From Sphingomonas yunnanensis (lineage in GTDB: Bacteria; Pseudomonadota; Alphaproteobacteria; Sphingomonadales; Sphingomonadaceae): a stretch of DNA of 64,000 nucleotides. The notes beneath the pieces were generated by a model. It saw only the letters and a program-made list of their open reading frames with translations, did no database searches and was not told where the DNA came from. The stretch spans positions 434,001 through 498,000 of the forward strand of contig NZ_JAIOKB010000001.1 of the NCBI RefSeq assembly GCF_019898765.1, given 5' to 3'. The position numbers and the translations under genes were made by a program. Below are positions 40,500 through 49,717 of this stretch, in pieces. Position 1 is the first letter of the stretch; every line of letters starts with the position of its first letter.

Positions 40500-40840
40500 T
40501 GGGGATCGTCACGCCCTTTCCCGGCGCCGCGCGCCCGAGCCAGATCGGATTCGATCGGCTCGAGCTCAACCGTATCCTGGATCTCTACGGCCGCATGGTC
40601 GCGGCCGGCCACTGGCGCGACTACGCGATCGATCTCGGCCGCGATGCCGCGATATTCAGCGCCTTCCGCCGCACCGCCGAGCGGCCCGAGTTCCGTGTCG
40701 AGAAGCGCCCCGCGCTGCGGCACCGCCAGGGCATGTGGGCACTGGTGGGCGAGGCGGGGCAGGTGATCCGCCGCGGGCATGAGCTCGGCCCGGTGCTCGC
40801 GCCGGTGGAGCGACGGTTGATGAAGCTCGTGGAGGAGTAG
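40499..40840 (+). CDS. DUF2794 domain-containing protein
   Basis: 113-residue protein of an alphaproteobacterial family of unknown function. The conserved core is FDRLELNRILDLYGRMVAAG, then HWRDYAIDL, ERPEFRVEKRP and RHRQGMWALVGEAGQVIRRG. It overlaps the stop of the serine acetyltransferase by one base, so the two are co-translated. No localisation signal. Role unknown. Confidence 0.87.
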   Translation: MGIVTPFPGAARPSQIGFDRLELNRILDLYGRMVAAGHWRDYAIDLGRDAAIFSAFRRTAERPEFRVEKRPALRHRQGMWALVGEAGQVIRRGHELGPVLAPVERRLMKLVEE

Positions 40841-40945
40841 ATCAGCGTCGCGACCGGAAGGCGTGTCGCCTCGAGCGAAGTGATGCCCGCTCCCCCTCAA
40901 CAATCGGCATGATCGGGCCCAGCCGCGCGAGAGCAGACAAGTCGC

Positions 40946-41241
40946 TCACTCGCGGGTGAGCTGCGCCCCGATCAGCAGCGCCGGCGCCGCACCCGGCCCG
41001 GCCCTATCTCTCCGGCGCGGTCGGTGATCGCGGTCCGATGCGCCGCCTCCCCTCAGGTGAGAGCGACTCGCCCTCGAGCAGCACGCCCTGCGACAGCGTG
41101 ATGTGGCTGGCCTGGAAGACGCCCGCGCCGGCACCGACGATCGCGCGCCACGTCGAGCGGGCCCGAGCTCATCGTGGCGGCCGAGGCCACCCCCGCGCCG
41201 GTGACGATGGCGGCGCGGTCATCGAAGCGAATGGAGGTGAG
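40946..41241 (-). pseudogene. Relic of a short-chain dehydrogenase (SDR) gene
   Basis: On the minus strand, in shifting frames: SIRFDDRAAIVTGAG (the start of an SDR Rossmann fold, 41241 downward), then about 30 codons on a different frame with VGAGAGVFQASHITLSQGVL plus LEGESLSPE, then HRTAITDRAGEIG, and finally GAAPALLIGAQLTRE ending at a stop at 40946. These read as the two ends of a hydroxysteroid-dehydrogenase-like SDR protein with the middle (about 200 codons) deleted and at least two frameshifts. No start codon is left. Confidence 0.7.
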
Positions 41242-41317
41242 AGAGCGCTCCCTCGTACGACGGAGCGCCTCTCCTAGTCACATGCGGGCCCGGGCGAGAA
41301 GCCGGCAACCTCAGATA

Positions 41318-41836
41318 TCAGCGACGGCGCGCCCGCATCCGCTTCTTCCCGCCAGCGTCGCTCGCCTGCATGCACCCGTCATATTGGCCTTTTTTGCAGA
41401 TCGGATATTCCGACTTGGCCGCGGGCGCCGGATAGGCTTGGTCGGGCGAGGCGGCGGGCTGGAAGCGTACGGTCGCGCCCGGCTGCGGCGTGCCCGACAG
41501 CGCTGGCTGCGACGGCTGGTAGCCGCCCGCCGTCTCGGTACCGGCCGCGCCGCCCATCGCGGGCTGGGGCGAGGCGGGGCTGGCCGAGGGCGGCATCGCG
41601 GCATCGCCGGTCGAGGGTGCGCTCTGCATCGGCGCCTGCTGCTGGCTCATCGCCGGGTCGGCGGTTGTGTCGGCCGACGGCGCCGGCGCAGCGTCGGCCG
41701 GCGCGGTCGCGTCGGGCGCGGTGGTCGTGTCGGGCTGCATCGTGCCCGTCTGCGGCGTCTGCTGCGGAGTGTCCTGGGCGATCGCCACCGTGGGGACGGC
41801 GATGATGGCGGCTGCTGCCAGAAGGATCGTCTTCAT
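41318..41836 (-). CDS. Secreted Pro/Gln/Ala-rich hypothetical protein
   Basis: 172-residue protein with a signal peptide (MKTILLAAAAIIAVPTVAIA, then QDTPQQ). The mature part is low-complexity (Ala, Pro, Gln, Thr, Ser), and the end has a small cysteine motif YPICKKGQYDGCMQASD before a basic tail. AGGAGAG six bases upstream fixes the ATG. The Cys-containing end looks conserved in sphingomonads from memory; no function is known. Confidence 0.75.
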   Translation of the reverse strand: MKTILLAAAAIIAVPTVAIAQDTPQQTPQTGTMQPDTTTAPDATAPADAAPAPSADTTADPAMSQQQAPMQSAPSTGDAAMPPSASPASPQPAMGGAAGTETAGGYQPSQPALSGTPQPGATVRFQPAASPDQAYPAPAAKSEYPICKKGQYDGCMQASDAGGKKRMRARRR

Positions 41837-42083
41837 GTTCTCTCTCCTGCCGTGCGTTCGGTCAGAAACGCGTTAAGTCACGCGGGTCGGGCAACGAACT
41901 GGCGACGAGAAAAGGTCCCTCGTTGCGCCGGCGCACCGAAGAAGAGGCGCCGGCGAGACCTTTGAGATCGCGTGTTCCAGCGAACCCACGAACCCCGGGT
42001 CGACGGTGCGGCGCTCCACCGCCCTGGTCTCCTGCGCTCTCAGGAATACGAGCTTTTTCGCTACAACTACCGGAAATTGTGCG

Positions 42084-42776
42084 TCAATGTCCCGTATCGA
42101 GCGCATAGCCGGCCGAGCGGACAGTGCGGATGATGTCGGGCCGACCACCCTCGTTGATCGCCTTGCGCAGACGACGGATGTGGACGTCGACGGTGCGGCT
42201 CTCGATGTCGCTGTCATGCCCCCAGACGCTGTCGAGCAGCCGCTCGCGCGAGAAGACGTGGCCGGGATGCTCGAGGAAATGCTTGAGCAGGCGGAACTCG
42301 GTCGGCCCGAGCGCGACCACCTCGCCGCCGCGGCGGACCTTGTGGCCGACCGTGTCCATCTCGAGGTCGGCATAGGTGAGCTGCTCGCCCGCCAGCGCGG
42401 GCCGGACACGGCGCAGCACCGCACCGACGCGCGCCACCAGCTCGCGCGGCGAGAAGGGCTTTGTCACGTAATCGTCCGCGCCCGTCTCCAGCCCGCGGAC
42501 GCGATCCTCTTCCTCGCCGCGCGCGGTGAGCATGATGATCGGCACGTTCTGCGTCTCGGCGGCGCGGCGCAGCCGGCGGCATACCTCGATCCCGGAGATG
42601 CCCTCGACCATCCAGTCGAGCAGCACGATGTCGGGCGGCGTCTCCTTGGCCATGAGGAGCGCCTCCTCGCCGTCGATCGTGTGCTGGACGGCGAAATGCT
42701 CGCGTGTGAAATGCCAGACGAGCAGTTCGGCTAGGCTGGCGTCGTCCTCCACCAGCAGCATGCGGGCCTTGGCCAT
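42084..42776 (-). CDS. phoB: Phosphate regulon response regulator PhoB
   Basis: 230-residue OmpR-family regulator. The receiver has the acidic pocket VEDD (10-12), phospho-acceptor Asp54 (VLLDW) and Lys107-region TKPF. The C-terminal winged helix (about 130-230) includes GPTEFRLLKHFLEHPGHVFS and SRTVDVHIRRLRKAI. It binds Pho boxes and activates the pst genes. Its start overlaps the phoU stop (TGATG), putting it last in the pst operon. Confidence 0.96.
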   Translation of the reverse strand: MAKARMLLVEDDASLAELLVWHFTREHFAVQHTIDGEEALLMAKETPPDIVLLDWMVEGISGIEVCRRLRRAAETQNVPIIMLTARGEEEDRVRGLETGADDYVTKPFSPRELVARVGAVLRRVRPALAGEQLTYADLEMDTVGHKVRRGGEVVALGPTEFRLLKHFLEHPGHVFSRERLLDSVWGHDSDIESRTVDVHIRRLRKAINEGGRPDIIRTVRSAGYALDTGH

Positions 42777-43474
42777 CAGATGGTTCCCCCGTGATGAAGC
42801 TTGTCGCGCTCGGTCAGTCGCGTCCCCGTCGCCGCGAAATAGACCATCTCCGCCACGTTGGTGGCGTGATCCCCGATCCGCTCGAGGTTCTTGGCAACGA
42901 ATAGCAGGTGCGCGCACTGGCTGATCGTCTTCGGATTCTCGACCATATAGGTCACGAGCGTGCGGAAGATGCTGTCGTAGAAATCGTCCAGCGCGCGGTC
43001 GCTCTCGCACACCGCCATCGCCTTGTCGGGATCGCGCGCGGCGAAGGCGTCGAGCACCTCATGCACCATCCCGGACGCCATCTTGGCCATGGCGGGTAGG
43101 GTGGAGATCGGGTCGATGCGATGCTCGCTCTCGATCTGCGGCACGCGGCGCGCGATGTTCTTGGCATAATCGGCGATGCGCTCGACCACGCCCGCGATCT
43201 TGAGCGCGGCGACCACCTCGCGCAGGTCGTCCGCCATCGGCGCGCGTAGCGCGATGATGCGCACCGCGGTGCGCTCCACCTCGGCCTCGAGCGCGTCGAT
43301 CTGGCGGTCGCCCGCCGCCACGCGTGCGGCCTGCTCCGCGTCGCCGCGCTGCAGCGCCACCATCGCCTCCGCGATCGCGCGCTCCGCCAGCCCGCCCATC
43401 TGCGAGATCAGCCCGCGCAGCTGCCCGATGTCCTGGTCGAAGGCCTTGACCGTATGTTCCTGGCTGTTCGCCAT
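42776..43474 (-). CDS. phoU: Phosphate signalling protein PhoU
   Basis: 232-residue helical protein of two repeats that mediates negative control between PstB and PhoR. It starts MANSQEHTVKAFDQDIGQLR, with the motif RIADYAKNIARRV in repeat 1 and ERIGDHATNVAEMVYF in repeat 2. The ATG at 43474 lies 17 bases from the pstB stop. It shares a one-base overlap region with phoB. Confidence 0.96.
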   Translation of the reverse strand: MANSQEHTVKAFDQDIGQLRGLISQMGGLAERAIAEAMVALQRGDAEQAARVAAGDRQIDALEAEVERTAVRIIALRAPMADDLREVVAALKIAGVVERIADYAKNIARRVPQIESEHRIDPISTLPAMAKMASGMVHEVLDAFAARDPDKAMAVCESDRALDDFYDSIFRTLVTYMVENPKTISQCAHLLFVAKNLERIGDHATNVAEMVYFAATGTRLTERDKLHHGGTI

Positions 43475-43491
43475 CCGTCCTGTCCCGTCTC

Positions 43492-44259
43492 TCAGCCGTA
43501 GCGCCCGGTGATATAGTCTTTCGTCCGTTCCTCCCGCGGGTTGGTGAAGATGTCGGACGTGTCGCCATATTCGACCAATTGGCCGAGGTGGAAGAAGGCG
43601 GTGCGCTGGCTCACCCGCGCCGCCTGCTGCATGTTGTGCGTGACGATGACGATCGCGTAGCGCCCGCGCAGGTCGTGGATCAGCTCCTCGATCCGCGCGG
43701 TGGCGACGGGATCGAGCGCGCTGCACGGCTCGTCCATCAGGATCACCTCGGGGTCGACCGCTATCGCGCGCGCGATGCACAGCCGCTGCTGCTGCCCGCC
43801 CGACAGCGCGGTGCCCGAGTCGCCGAGCCGGTCCTTGACCTCGTTCCAGAGGCCGGCGCGAGTGAGCGAGCGCTCGACGATCTGCGCGAGATCGGCCTTG
43901 GAGCGCGCCAGACCGTGGATGCGCGGGCCGTAGGCGACGTTCTCGAAGATCGACTTGGGGAAGGGGTTGGGCTTCTGGAACACCATGCCGACGCGGGCGC
44001 GCAGCTGCACCACGTCCATCGCCTTGGCATAGACGTCCTCGCCGTCGAGCCGGATGTCGCCTGACACGCGCGCGCCCGGGATCGTGTCGTTCATCCGGTT
44101 GAGCGTGCGCAGGAAAGTCGATTTGCCGCAGCCCGACGGGCCGATGAAGGCGGTGACGTCCTCCTGGCGCACGTCGATGCTGACGTCGCGGATCGCCTGC
44201 TTCGCGCCGTAGAAGACGTCGACGCCGCTCGCGGTCATCTTCGGCGGGGCGTTGCTCAT
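43492..44259 (-). CDS. pstB: Phosphate ABC transporter ATP-binding protein PstB
   Basis: 255-residue cytoplasmic ATPase of the Pst importer. Walker [10 protein letters not shown] is at 40-48, the Q-loop [14 protein letters not shown] at about 91-104, signature LSGGQQQRL at 152-160 and Walker B VILMDEP at 172-178. Its ATG shares a base with the pstA stop, so both are translated in sequence. Confidence 0.97.
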   Translation of the reverse strand: MSNAPPKMTASGVDVFYGAKQAIRDVSIDVRQEDVTAFIGPSGCGKSTFLRTLNRMNDTIPGARVSGDIRLDGEDVYAKAMDVVQLRARVGMVFQKPNPFPKSIFENVAYGPRIHGLARSKADLAQIVERSLTRAGLWNEVKDRLGDSGTALSGGQQQRLCIARAIAVDPEVILMDEPCSALDPVATARIEELIHDLRGRYAIVIVTHNMQQAARVSQRTAFFHLGQLVEYGDTSDIFTNPREERTKDYITGRYG

Positions 44260-45554
44260 CACCAGCGAGTCTCGAAACGGTTGCGGAGGTAGATGGCGAG
44301 GCCGTTCATGGCCAGTAGGAAGACGAGCAGCACGATGATCGCGGCCGAGGTCTTCTCGATGAAGCCGGTCTGCACGTCGTCGGACCACAGGAAGATCTGC
44401 ACCGGCAGCACGGTCGCCGGGTCGGTCAGCCGCTCGGGCGGGGCGGCGATGAAGGCGCGCATGCCGATCATCAGCAGCGGCGCGGTCTCGCCGAGCGCGC
44501 GCGCCATGCCGATGATCGTGCCGGTGAGGATGCCGGGCAGCGCCAGCGGCAGCACGTGGTGGAAGACGACCTGCACCGGCGAGGCGCCGAGCGCGCGCGC
44601 GGCGTCGCGGATCGAGGGGGGCACCGCCCCGACAGCGTTGCGCGCGGCGATCACGATCACCGGCGTGGTCATCAGCGCCAGTGTCAGCCCGCCGACCAGC
44701 GCGGCCGAGCGCGGCATGTGGAAGGTGCCGAGGAAGACCGCCAGCCCGAGCAGCCCGAAGATGATCGAGGGCACGGCGGCGAGATTGTTGATCGACACCT
44801 CGATCAGGTCGGTCCAGCGGTTCCGCGGCGCATATTCCTCGAGGTAGAGCGCGGAGAGCACGCCGATCGGGAAGGCGAGCAGCAGCGTTACCAGCATCGT
44901 CAGCAGCGATCCCTTGAGCGCACCCCAGATGCCGGCGCGGGTCGGGTCGGTCGAGTCCGCGCCGCCGAGGAAGTCGCGGTTGAGCCCGCGCGAGAGATGC
45001 GGCGCGAGCGACCGCGCGAGCGCGCGCTCGGCGCGCGTGCCCCCGCCCTTGAAGGCGATGTCGAGCCGAGAGGCGACCGGCACCTCGATGGTCACGCGGC
45101 GCCTGAGCAGGCTCGGGTCGCGCTTCACCGCCTCGCGCACGCGCAGCCAGGCCGCGTCGGACAGCAGCACGGCGCCGCCCGCGCGGGGGAAGACGGTCCC
45201 CGCCGCGGCATCGACCGCTCTTTCCAGCCCGGCGCCGGCGAGCGCGAGGTCGGCGCGCGGTCCGCGCAGCTGCGCTGGGGTCACGCTCAGCCCGGCGCGG
45301 GCGAGGTCGAGCGGCAGCGCGATTCGCGTCTCGACGAAGCCGCCGGCGCCGCGCGCCAGCATCGACGCGAGCAGGAACAGCAGGAAGGCGGCCGAGGCGA
45401 CCACCGCGGCGAGCCCGAGCAGGCGGAAGCGTCGCTCGGCGGCATAGCGCTGCCGCACGCGCCGCTGCATCGACGCGGTGCGCCAGTCGGTCGGGCGCCG
45501 CTCCGCCGGCGCGGCGGCGCTCACCGGCGCTCCGGGGACCAGCGACTTACTCAT
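44259..45554 (-). CDS. pstA: Phosphate ABC transporter permease PstA
   Basis: 431-residue inner-membrane permease. The first 200 residues are a soluble or periplasmic extension (DUF3333-like) with one membrane span near 45-68, and the C-terminal 220 form the permease core with six spans and the EAA-type loop [20 protein letters not shown]. The ATG at 45554 overlaps the pstC stop by eight bases. The long N-terminus is normal for alphaproteobacterial PstA. Confidence 0.95.
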   Translation of the reverse strand: MSKSLVPGAPVSAAAPAERRPTDWRTASMQRRVRQRYAAERRFRLLGLAAVVASAAFLLFLLASMLARGAGGFVETRIALPLDLARAGLSVTPAQLRGPRADLALAGAGLERAVDAAAGTVFPRAGGAVLLSDAAWLRVREAVKRDPSLLRRRVTIEVPVASRLDIAFKGGGTRAERALARSLAPHLSRGLNRDFLGGADSTDPTRAGIWGALKGSLLTMLVTLLLAFPIGVLSALYLEEYAPRNRWTDLIEVSINNLAAVPSIIFGLLGLAVFLGTFHMPRSAALVGGLTLALMTTPVIVIAARNAVGAVPPSIRDAARALGASPVQVVFHHVLPLALPGILTGTIIGMARALGETAPLLMIGMRAFIAAPPERLTDPATVLPVQIFLWSDDVQTGFIEKTSAAIIVLLVFLLAMNGLAIYLRNRFETRW

Positions 45555-46923
45555 AAGCCTCGCGGTAGCGCCGTACCACGATCAGCGCGACGACGTTGAG
45601 CAGCAAGGTGATGACGAACAGCGTCAGCCCCAGCGCGAAGGCGGCGAGCGTCTTGGCAGAGTCGAACGCCGCCTCGCCGGTGAGCAGGTCGACGATCTGC
45701 TTGGTCACGGTGGTGGCGCTGGCGAAGGGGTTGAGCGTCAGCGTCGCCACGCCCGACGCCGCCATCACCACGATCATCGTCTCGCCGATCGCGCGACTCA
45801 CCGCCAGCAGCACGCCGCCGACCACGCCGGGCAAAGCGGCGGGGAGGAGGACCTGTCGGATCGTCTCGGAGCTGGTCGCGCCCATCGCCAGGCTGCCGTC
45901 GCGCATCGCCGCGGGCACCGCGGCGAGCGAATCGTCCGCCATCGAGGAGACGAAGGGGATGATCATCACACCCATGACCGCACCCGCGGCGAGCGCGCTC
46001 TCGGACGAAGCCCAACTCACGCCGAGCGCGACGCCGAGGTCGCGCACCGCCGGCGCCACCGTCAGCGCGGCGAAATAGCCGTAGACGACGGTCGGCACGC
46101 CCGCGAGAATCTCCAACATCGGCTTGACCCAGCGCCGCGTCGCGGGACGTGCATATTGCGTGAGGTAGATCGCGCTCATGAGCCCGAAGGGGATCGCCAC
46201 CGCCATCGCGATCACCGCGCCGATGAAGAAGGTGCCCCAGAACAACGGCACCGCGCCGAGCGAGGCGCCGGGATCGCGCGGGTCGATCGCCTGCGGGCTC
46301 CAGTGCGTGCCGAGGAGGAAGTCGCTGATCGGCACGACGTGGAAGAAGCGCGCGCTCTCGAACAGCAGCGAGACGATGATGCCGATCGTGGTGACGATCG
46401 CGATCAGCGAGGCGCCGAGCAGCGCCCCCATGATGACCCGCTCGACGTGCGTGCGCGCCGAGAAGCCGGGGCGCACGCGGAGAAAGGAGAGCGCGCCGCC
46501 GACGAAGGCGAGCAGCAGCGCCACCGCGGTGGCGATCCAGTCGTAGCGCCTCTGAGCGGCGGCATAGGCCGGGGCGAGCTGCTCGGACAGCGGATGGAAG
46601 GCGCCATAGCTGCGCCCAGCAGCGAGGTTGCGCGCCTCCGCCAGGATCGCGACGCGGTCGAGCCCCGGCGGTGGCAGCGTCGCGGCGCCGGGCGTCGTGA
46701 GCACCGCCTCCGTCACCAGCGCGGGCGCGGTGAGATGCCAGACGGCGAGGAAGAGCAGCGCCGGCAGTAGGGTGCCCATCGCGACGAACCAGCCGTGATG
46801 CTGCGGCAGCGAGCTGAAGCGGCGTGTGGTGCCGCGGCGGAAGCGCGCGGCGCGCGCGCGCGCGGTGACCCAGCCGATCAGCGCCAGCGCCGTGATGACG
46901 AAGGCGAGCGCGAGCGGCGACAT
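45547..46923 (-). CDS. pstC: Phosphate ABC transporter permease PstC
   Basis: 458-residue partner of PstA. There are two extra membrane segments at the N-terminus (about 1-20 and 45-65), a linker, a further span near 160 and a six-span permease core with the EAA-like segment AMRDGSLAMGATSSETIRQV. The ATG at 46923 overlaps the pstS stop (ATGA). It forms the channel for phosphate entry. Confidence 0.95.
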   Translation of the reverse strand: MSPLALAFVITALALIGWVTARARAARFRRGTTRRFSSLPQHHGWFVAMGTLLPALLFLAVWHLTAPALVTEAVLTTPGAATLPPPGLDRVAILAEARNLAAGRSYGAFHPLSEQLAPAYAAAQRRYDWIATAVALLLAFVGGALSFLRVRPGFSARTHVERVIMGALLGASLIAIVTTIGIIVSLLFESARFFHVVPISDFLLGTHWSPQAIDPRDPGASLGAVPLFWGTFFIGAVIAMAVAIPFGLMSAIYLTQYARPATRRWVKPMLEILAGVPTVVYGYFAALTVAPAVRDLGVALGVSWASSESALAAGAVMGVMIIPFVSSMADDSLAAVPAAMRDGSLAMGATSSETIRQVLLPAALPGVVGGVLLAVSRAIGETMIVVMAASGVATLTLNPFASATTVTKQIVDLLTGEAAFDSAKTLAAFALGLTLFVITLLLNVVALIVVRRYREAYE

Positions 46924-48017
46924 CAGCGCAGCTCCGCCGGATCGAGCGCGATCTCTTGCGCGATCACCGCGGCGGCGCGGCGCTGTACCGGCTCGGGCGA
47001 GGCGATCAGCCCGCGTCGCACCAGCGGGCCCTGCCGGCCCCACAGCGCAGCATATTGGCGCAGGAAGGCGCGCAGCCCGGGGATGGCGCGCAGGTGCGCC
47101 TTCTTCACGTAAAGGTAGAGCGGTCGTGCACCGGGATAGCTGCCGTCGGCGATGCTGGCGTAGCTGGGCGCGACCCCGCCGAGCGTCACGCCGCGCACCG
47201 CGCCGGCATTCTCCTCGAGATAGGCATAGCCGAAGATGCCGATCGCGTCGGGATTGGCACGCAGCTTCTGGACGATCAGATTATCGTTCTCGCCCGCGTC
47301 GATATAGGCGCCGTCGTCGCGTAGCCGGTGGCAGCGCGCGGCGAACAGCTCGGCCGCGCGCTCGCGCAGCGCGCGCGTGTCGGGCTCCACCGCCTCGCAG
47401 CCCGGCGCCATGATCAGCTCGACGAAGGAGTCGCGCGTTCCGCTGGTCGCCGGTGGGCCGTAGACCTGGATCGGGATCGCGGGCAGTGCCGGATCGACGT
47501 CGCGCCACAGCCTCGCGGTGTTGCGGCGGCCGCCCGGCGCGGCGGCGAGCGCGCGGTAGAGGTCGGTCGCGGTCAGCGCCATGCCCGGCCCGCGCAGCGA
47601 CTCCGCCAGCGCGATACCGTCGATGCCGACCTGGACCTCGAGCACCGCGCCCACGCCCTGGTGCGCGCAGGTCTCATATTCGGCGCGGTGCATCCGCCGC
47701 GACGCGTCCTCCACGTCCGGGTGCGCCGCTCCGAGGCCGGCGCAGAACAATTTCATGCCCGCCCCGGTGCCGGTCGACTCGATCACCGGCGCCTTGGCGC
47801 CCGGCATATTGGCGAGGAACTGCTCGGCGACCAGCGTCGTGAAGGGGTAGACGGTGGATGACCCGACGATGCGGATCTGGTCGCGCGACCCCGCCGCGCC
47901 GCCCGCGGCCTGGTCGACACAGCCGCCCAGCCCGACGAGCGCCATCGCCGCCAGCACGAGGTGCGGCAGCGTCGCCGGCCTCCTGGCCGCGAGCGCGTGG
48001 ACGAGGCGCGACATCAT
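46923..48017 (-). CDS. pstS: Phosphate-binding lipoprotein PstS
   Basis: 364-residue periplasmic binding protein. The signal peptide ends in a lipobox-like LVGLGGC, so it is probably lipid-anchored. The mature domain starts IRIVGSSTVYPFTTLVAEQF and has the phosphate-loop block ESTGTGAGMKLFCAG and PPATSGTRDSFVELIM. Adjacent ATGs at 48017 and 48014 are equivalent. A Pho-box-like site lies just upstream, and the gene heads pstSCAB-phoU-phoB. Confidence 0.93.
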   Translation of the reverse strand: MMSRLVHALAARRPATLPHLVLAAMALVGLGGCVDQAAGGAAGSRDQIRIVGSSTVYPFTTLVAEQFLANMPGAKAPVIESTGTGAGMKLFCAGLGAAHPDVEDASRRMHRAEYETCAHQGVGAVLEVQVGIDGIALAESLRGPGMALTATDLYRALAAAPGGRRNTARLWRDVDPALPAIPIQVYGPPATSGTRDSFVELIMAPGCEAVEPDTRALRERAAELFAARCHRLRDDGAYIDAGENDNLIVQKLRANPDAIGIFGYAYLEENAGAVRGVTLGGVAPSYASIADGSYPGARPLYLYVKKAHLRAIPGLRAFLRQYAALWGRQGPLVRRGLIASPEPVQRRAAAVIAQEIALDPAELR

Positions 48018-48064
48018 TCCCCCGAGCGGGCGGCCGACACGGCGACCCCGGTGACGCCGCCAAT

Positions 48065-48093
48065 GTGACACGACAGTTACGTCTTGATGACAG
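48065..48093 (-). promoter_or_regulatory. Pho-box-like direct repeats upstream of pstS
   Basis: On the minus strand CTGTCAT (48093-48087) is followed by CTGTCGT (48076-48070), which runs into GTGTCAC (48071-48065). These resemble the 7-base CTGTCAT units bound by PhoB, although the spacing (17 bases between the first two) is not the standard 11. They lie between phoR and pstS, where a PhoB site is expected. Confidence 0.55.
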
Positions 48094-48110
48094 CGGCGCC
48101 GGTGTCGCCC

Positions 48111-49310
48111 TCAGTTGAGCGGCGACGGTGCCGCGGCAGGGAGCGTCACCGCCACGCGGGTGCCGATCCCGACCTGGCTGGCGATGTCGAGCCGCCCGCG
48201 GTGGCGCTCGACGACATGCTTGACGATCGCGAGACCGAGCCCGGTGCCGCCGAGCGAGCGGCTGCGGCCGGGGTCGACGCGGTAGAAGCGCTCGGTCAGG
48301 CGCGGCAGGTGCTCGGGCGCGATGCCCTCCCCCTGATCCGCCACGACGAGGCAGACATTGCGGTCGATGCCGCTCAGCGTCACCTCCACCGGCGTGCCGG
48401 CGCGGCCGTATTTCATCGCGTTGCCGACCAGATTGTGGACCAGCTGCGACAGCTGCGCCTGGTCGCCGATGACGCGCGGCACGTCCTCGGCCAGCTCCAG
48501 CCGGATGTCGTCGCCGCGGTTGCCGTGCGTGGTGTAGAGCGTGTCGCACGCGTCCTGCACCAGTTCGGCGAGGTCGACCTCGGCGCGCGGCAGGCGGAAC
48601 TTCTCCGCCTCGATCCGCGATAGGCTCATGAGGTCCTCGACCAGCCGCTCCATTCGCCGCGCCTCGTCGAAGACGATGCCGAGGAAGCGCTGGCGCAGCC
48701 CGGGATCCTCGCCCGCGGCGTCGGCGAGCGTCTCGACATAGCCGAGGATCGAGGCGAGCGGGGTGCGCAGCTCGTGGCTGGCATTGGCGACGAAGTCGAC
48801 GCGCATCCGCTCGGCGGCATATTGCCCGGTCTGGTCGACGAGATGGACCAGCCGCAGCTCGGGCCCAAGGGCGGCGGTGCGCATCTGCCAGCGCTGATCG
48901 AGCGTGCCGATGCCGACCAGGTCGACGGGATGCTCCGCCCCTTCGGCGAGGTGCTCGGCCGCGCCGGGATGACGGATCGCGACTCGCGCGTCTTCGCCCA
49001 GGATATGCTGGCCGAGCAGCGCGCGCGCGGCGGCGTTGGCCACCACCACGCGCCCGCCGCGCAGCACCAGCACCGGCTCGGCGATCGCCTCGAGCGCGGC
49101 CTCATAGGGGACCTCGGCGCGGGTCGGCTCGGGCACGACGTCGGCCGGCAGCTCCTCGGGGATGGTGGCGATGATGACCACCAGCGCGGCGCAGCCCGCC
49201 AGCGCGGCGAGCGCGGTCTGATAGTCGTCCGCGAGCACGAGCACGACCGCGGCGGTCGCGACCGCGATCGCGACCGCCAGCCAGGTTCGGAGCGGGATCT
49301 CGTCGATCAC
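48111..49310 (-). CDS. phoR: Phosphate regulon sensor histidine kinase PhoR
   Basis: 399-residue membrane kinase. Two N-terminal membrane segments (about 9-27 and 32-50), a PAS-like region (about 70-165), and the HisKA domain with FVANASHELRTPLASILGY and phospho-acceptor His179; the HATPase domain has VHNLVGNAMKYGRAGTPV, VVADQGEGIAPEHL and SLGGTGLGLAIVKHVVERH. The GTG start at 49310 overlaps the VanZ-like gene stop (GTGA). It phosphorylates PhoB when phosphate is low. Confidence 0.94.
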   Translation of the reverse strand: MIDEIPLRTWLAVAIAVATAAVVLVLADDYQTALAALAGCAALVVIIATIPEELPADVVPEPTRAEVPYEAALEAIAEPVLVLRGGRVVVANAAARALLGQHILGEDARVAIRHPGAAEHLAEGAEHPVDLVGIGTLDQRWQMRTAALGPELRLVHLVDQTGQYAAERMRVDFVANASHELRTPLASILGYVETLADAAGEDPGLRQRFLGIVFDEARRMERLVEDLMSLSRIEAEKFRLPRAEVDLAELVQDACDTLYTTHGNRGDDIRLELAEDVPRVIGDQAQLSQLVHNLVGNAMKYGRAGTPVEVTLSGIDRNVCLVVADQGEGIAPEHLPRLTERFYRVDPGRSRSLGGTGLGLAIVKHVVERHRGRLDIASQVGIGTRVAVTLPAAAPSPLN

Positions 49311-49717
49311 GCGCGCCGGTGTAGCGCAGTTCGTCGCGGCTGGGCAGCGGGCGCGCGCGCGCCGAGACGGCGAGCGACCACGATCACCGTCAGCACCGCG
49401 ACGATGATCAGCGTGTCGGCGAGCCAGTCCATGACGTCGCAGTCGCGGTGAAGCGAGGGGATCGACTGGAACACCTCGATCAGCGCGCCGAGGAAGGAGA
49501 GGCGCTCGCCGATCCGGAGCAGCGAGGTCGCCGGGAAGGTCAGCACCGAGAGGATCGTGAGCGTGCCGAAGGCGAACATATGCTGCCATTTGTCGCTGAC
49601 ATCGGCGACCTGCGGCGGATGCGGGATCAGCGCGAGCGTGACCGCACCGATCGTCGCAGCGATCAGCGCGAGCAGGAAGAGCGGGCGCACCTGTGCCAGG
49701 GAGGTGGTCTCGGTCAT
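49307..49717 (-). CDS. VanZ-like membrane protein
   Basis: 136-residue membrane protein with four hydrophobic segments and the block VSDKWQHMFAFGTLTILSV, with ALIEVFQSIPSLHRDCDVMD and WLADTLIIVAVL, typical of VanZ-like proteins (conserved charged residues at the membrane face). It overlaps gph upstream and phoR downstream by four bases. Its role here is unknown; glycopeptide resistance is not implied. Confidence 0.85.
   Translation of the reverse strand: MTETTSLAQVRPLFLLALIAATIGAVTLALIPHPPQVADVSDKWQHMFAFGTLTILSVLTFPATSLLRIGERLSFLGALIEVFQSIPSLHRDCDVMDWLADTLIIVAVLTVIVVARRLGARAPAAQPRRTALHRRA

Noticed and set aside
49307..49717. VanZ-like gene as vancomycin resistance
   Set aside because: No vanA/H/X genes are present and the gene is linked to phoR; the family is broad and the name does not show resistance.
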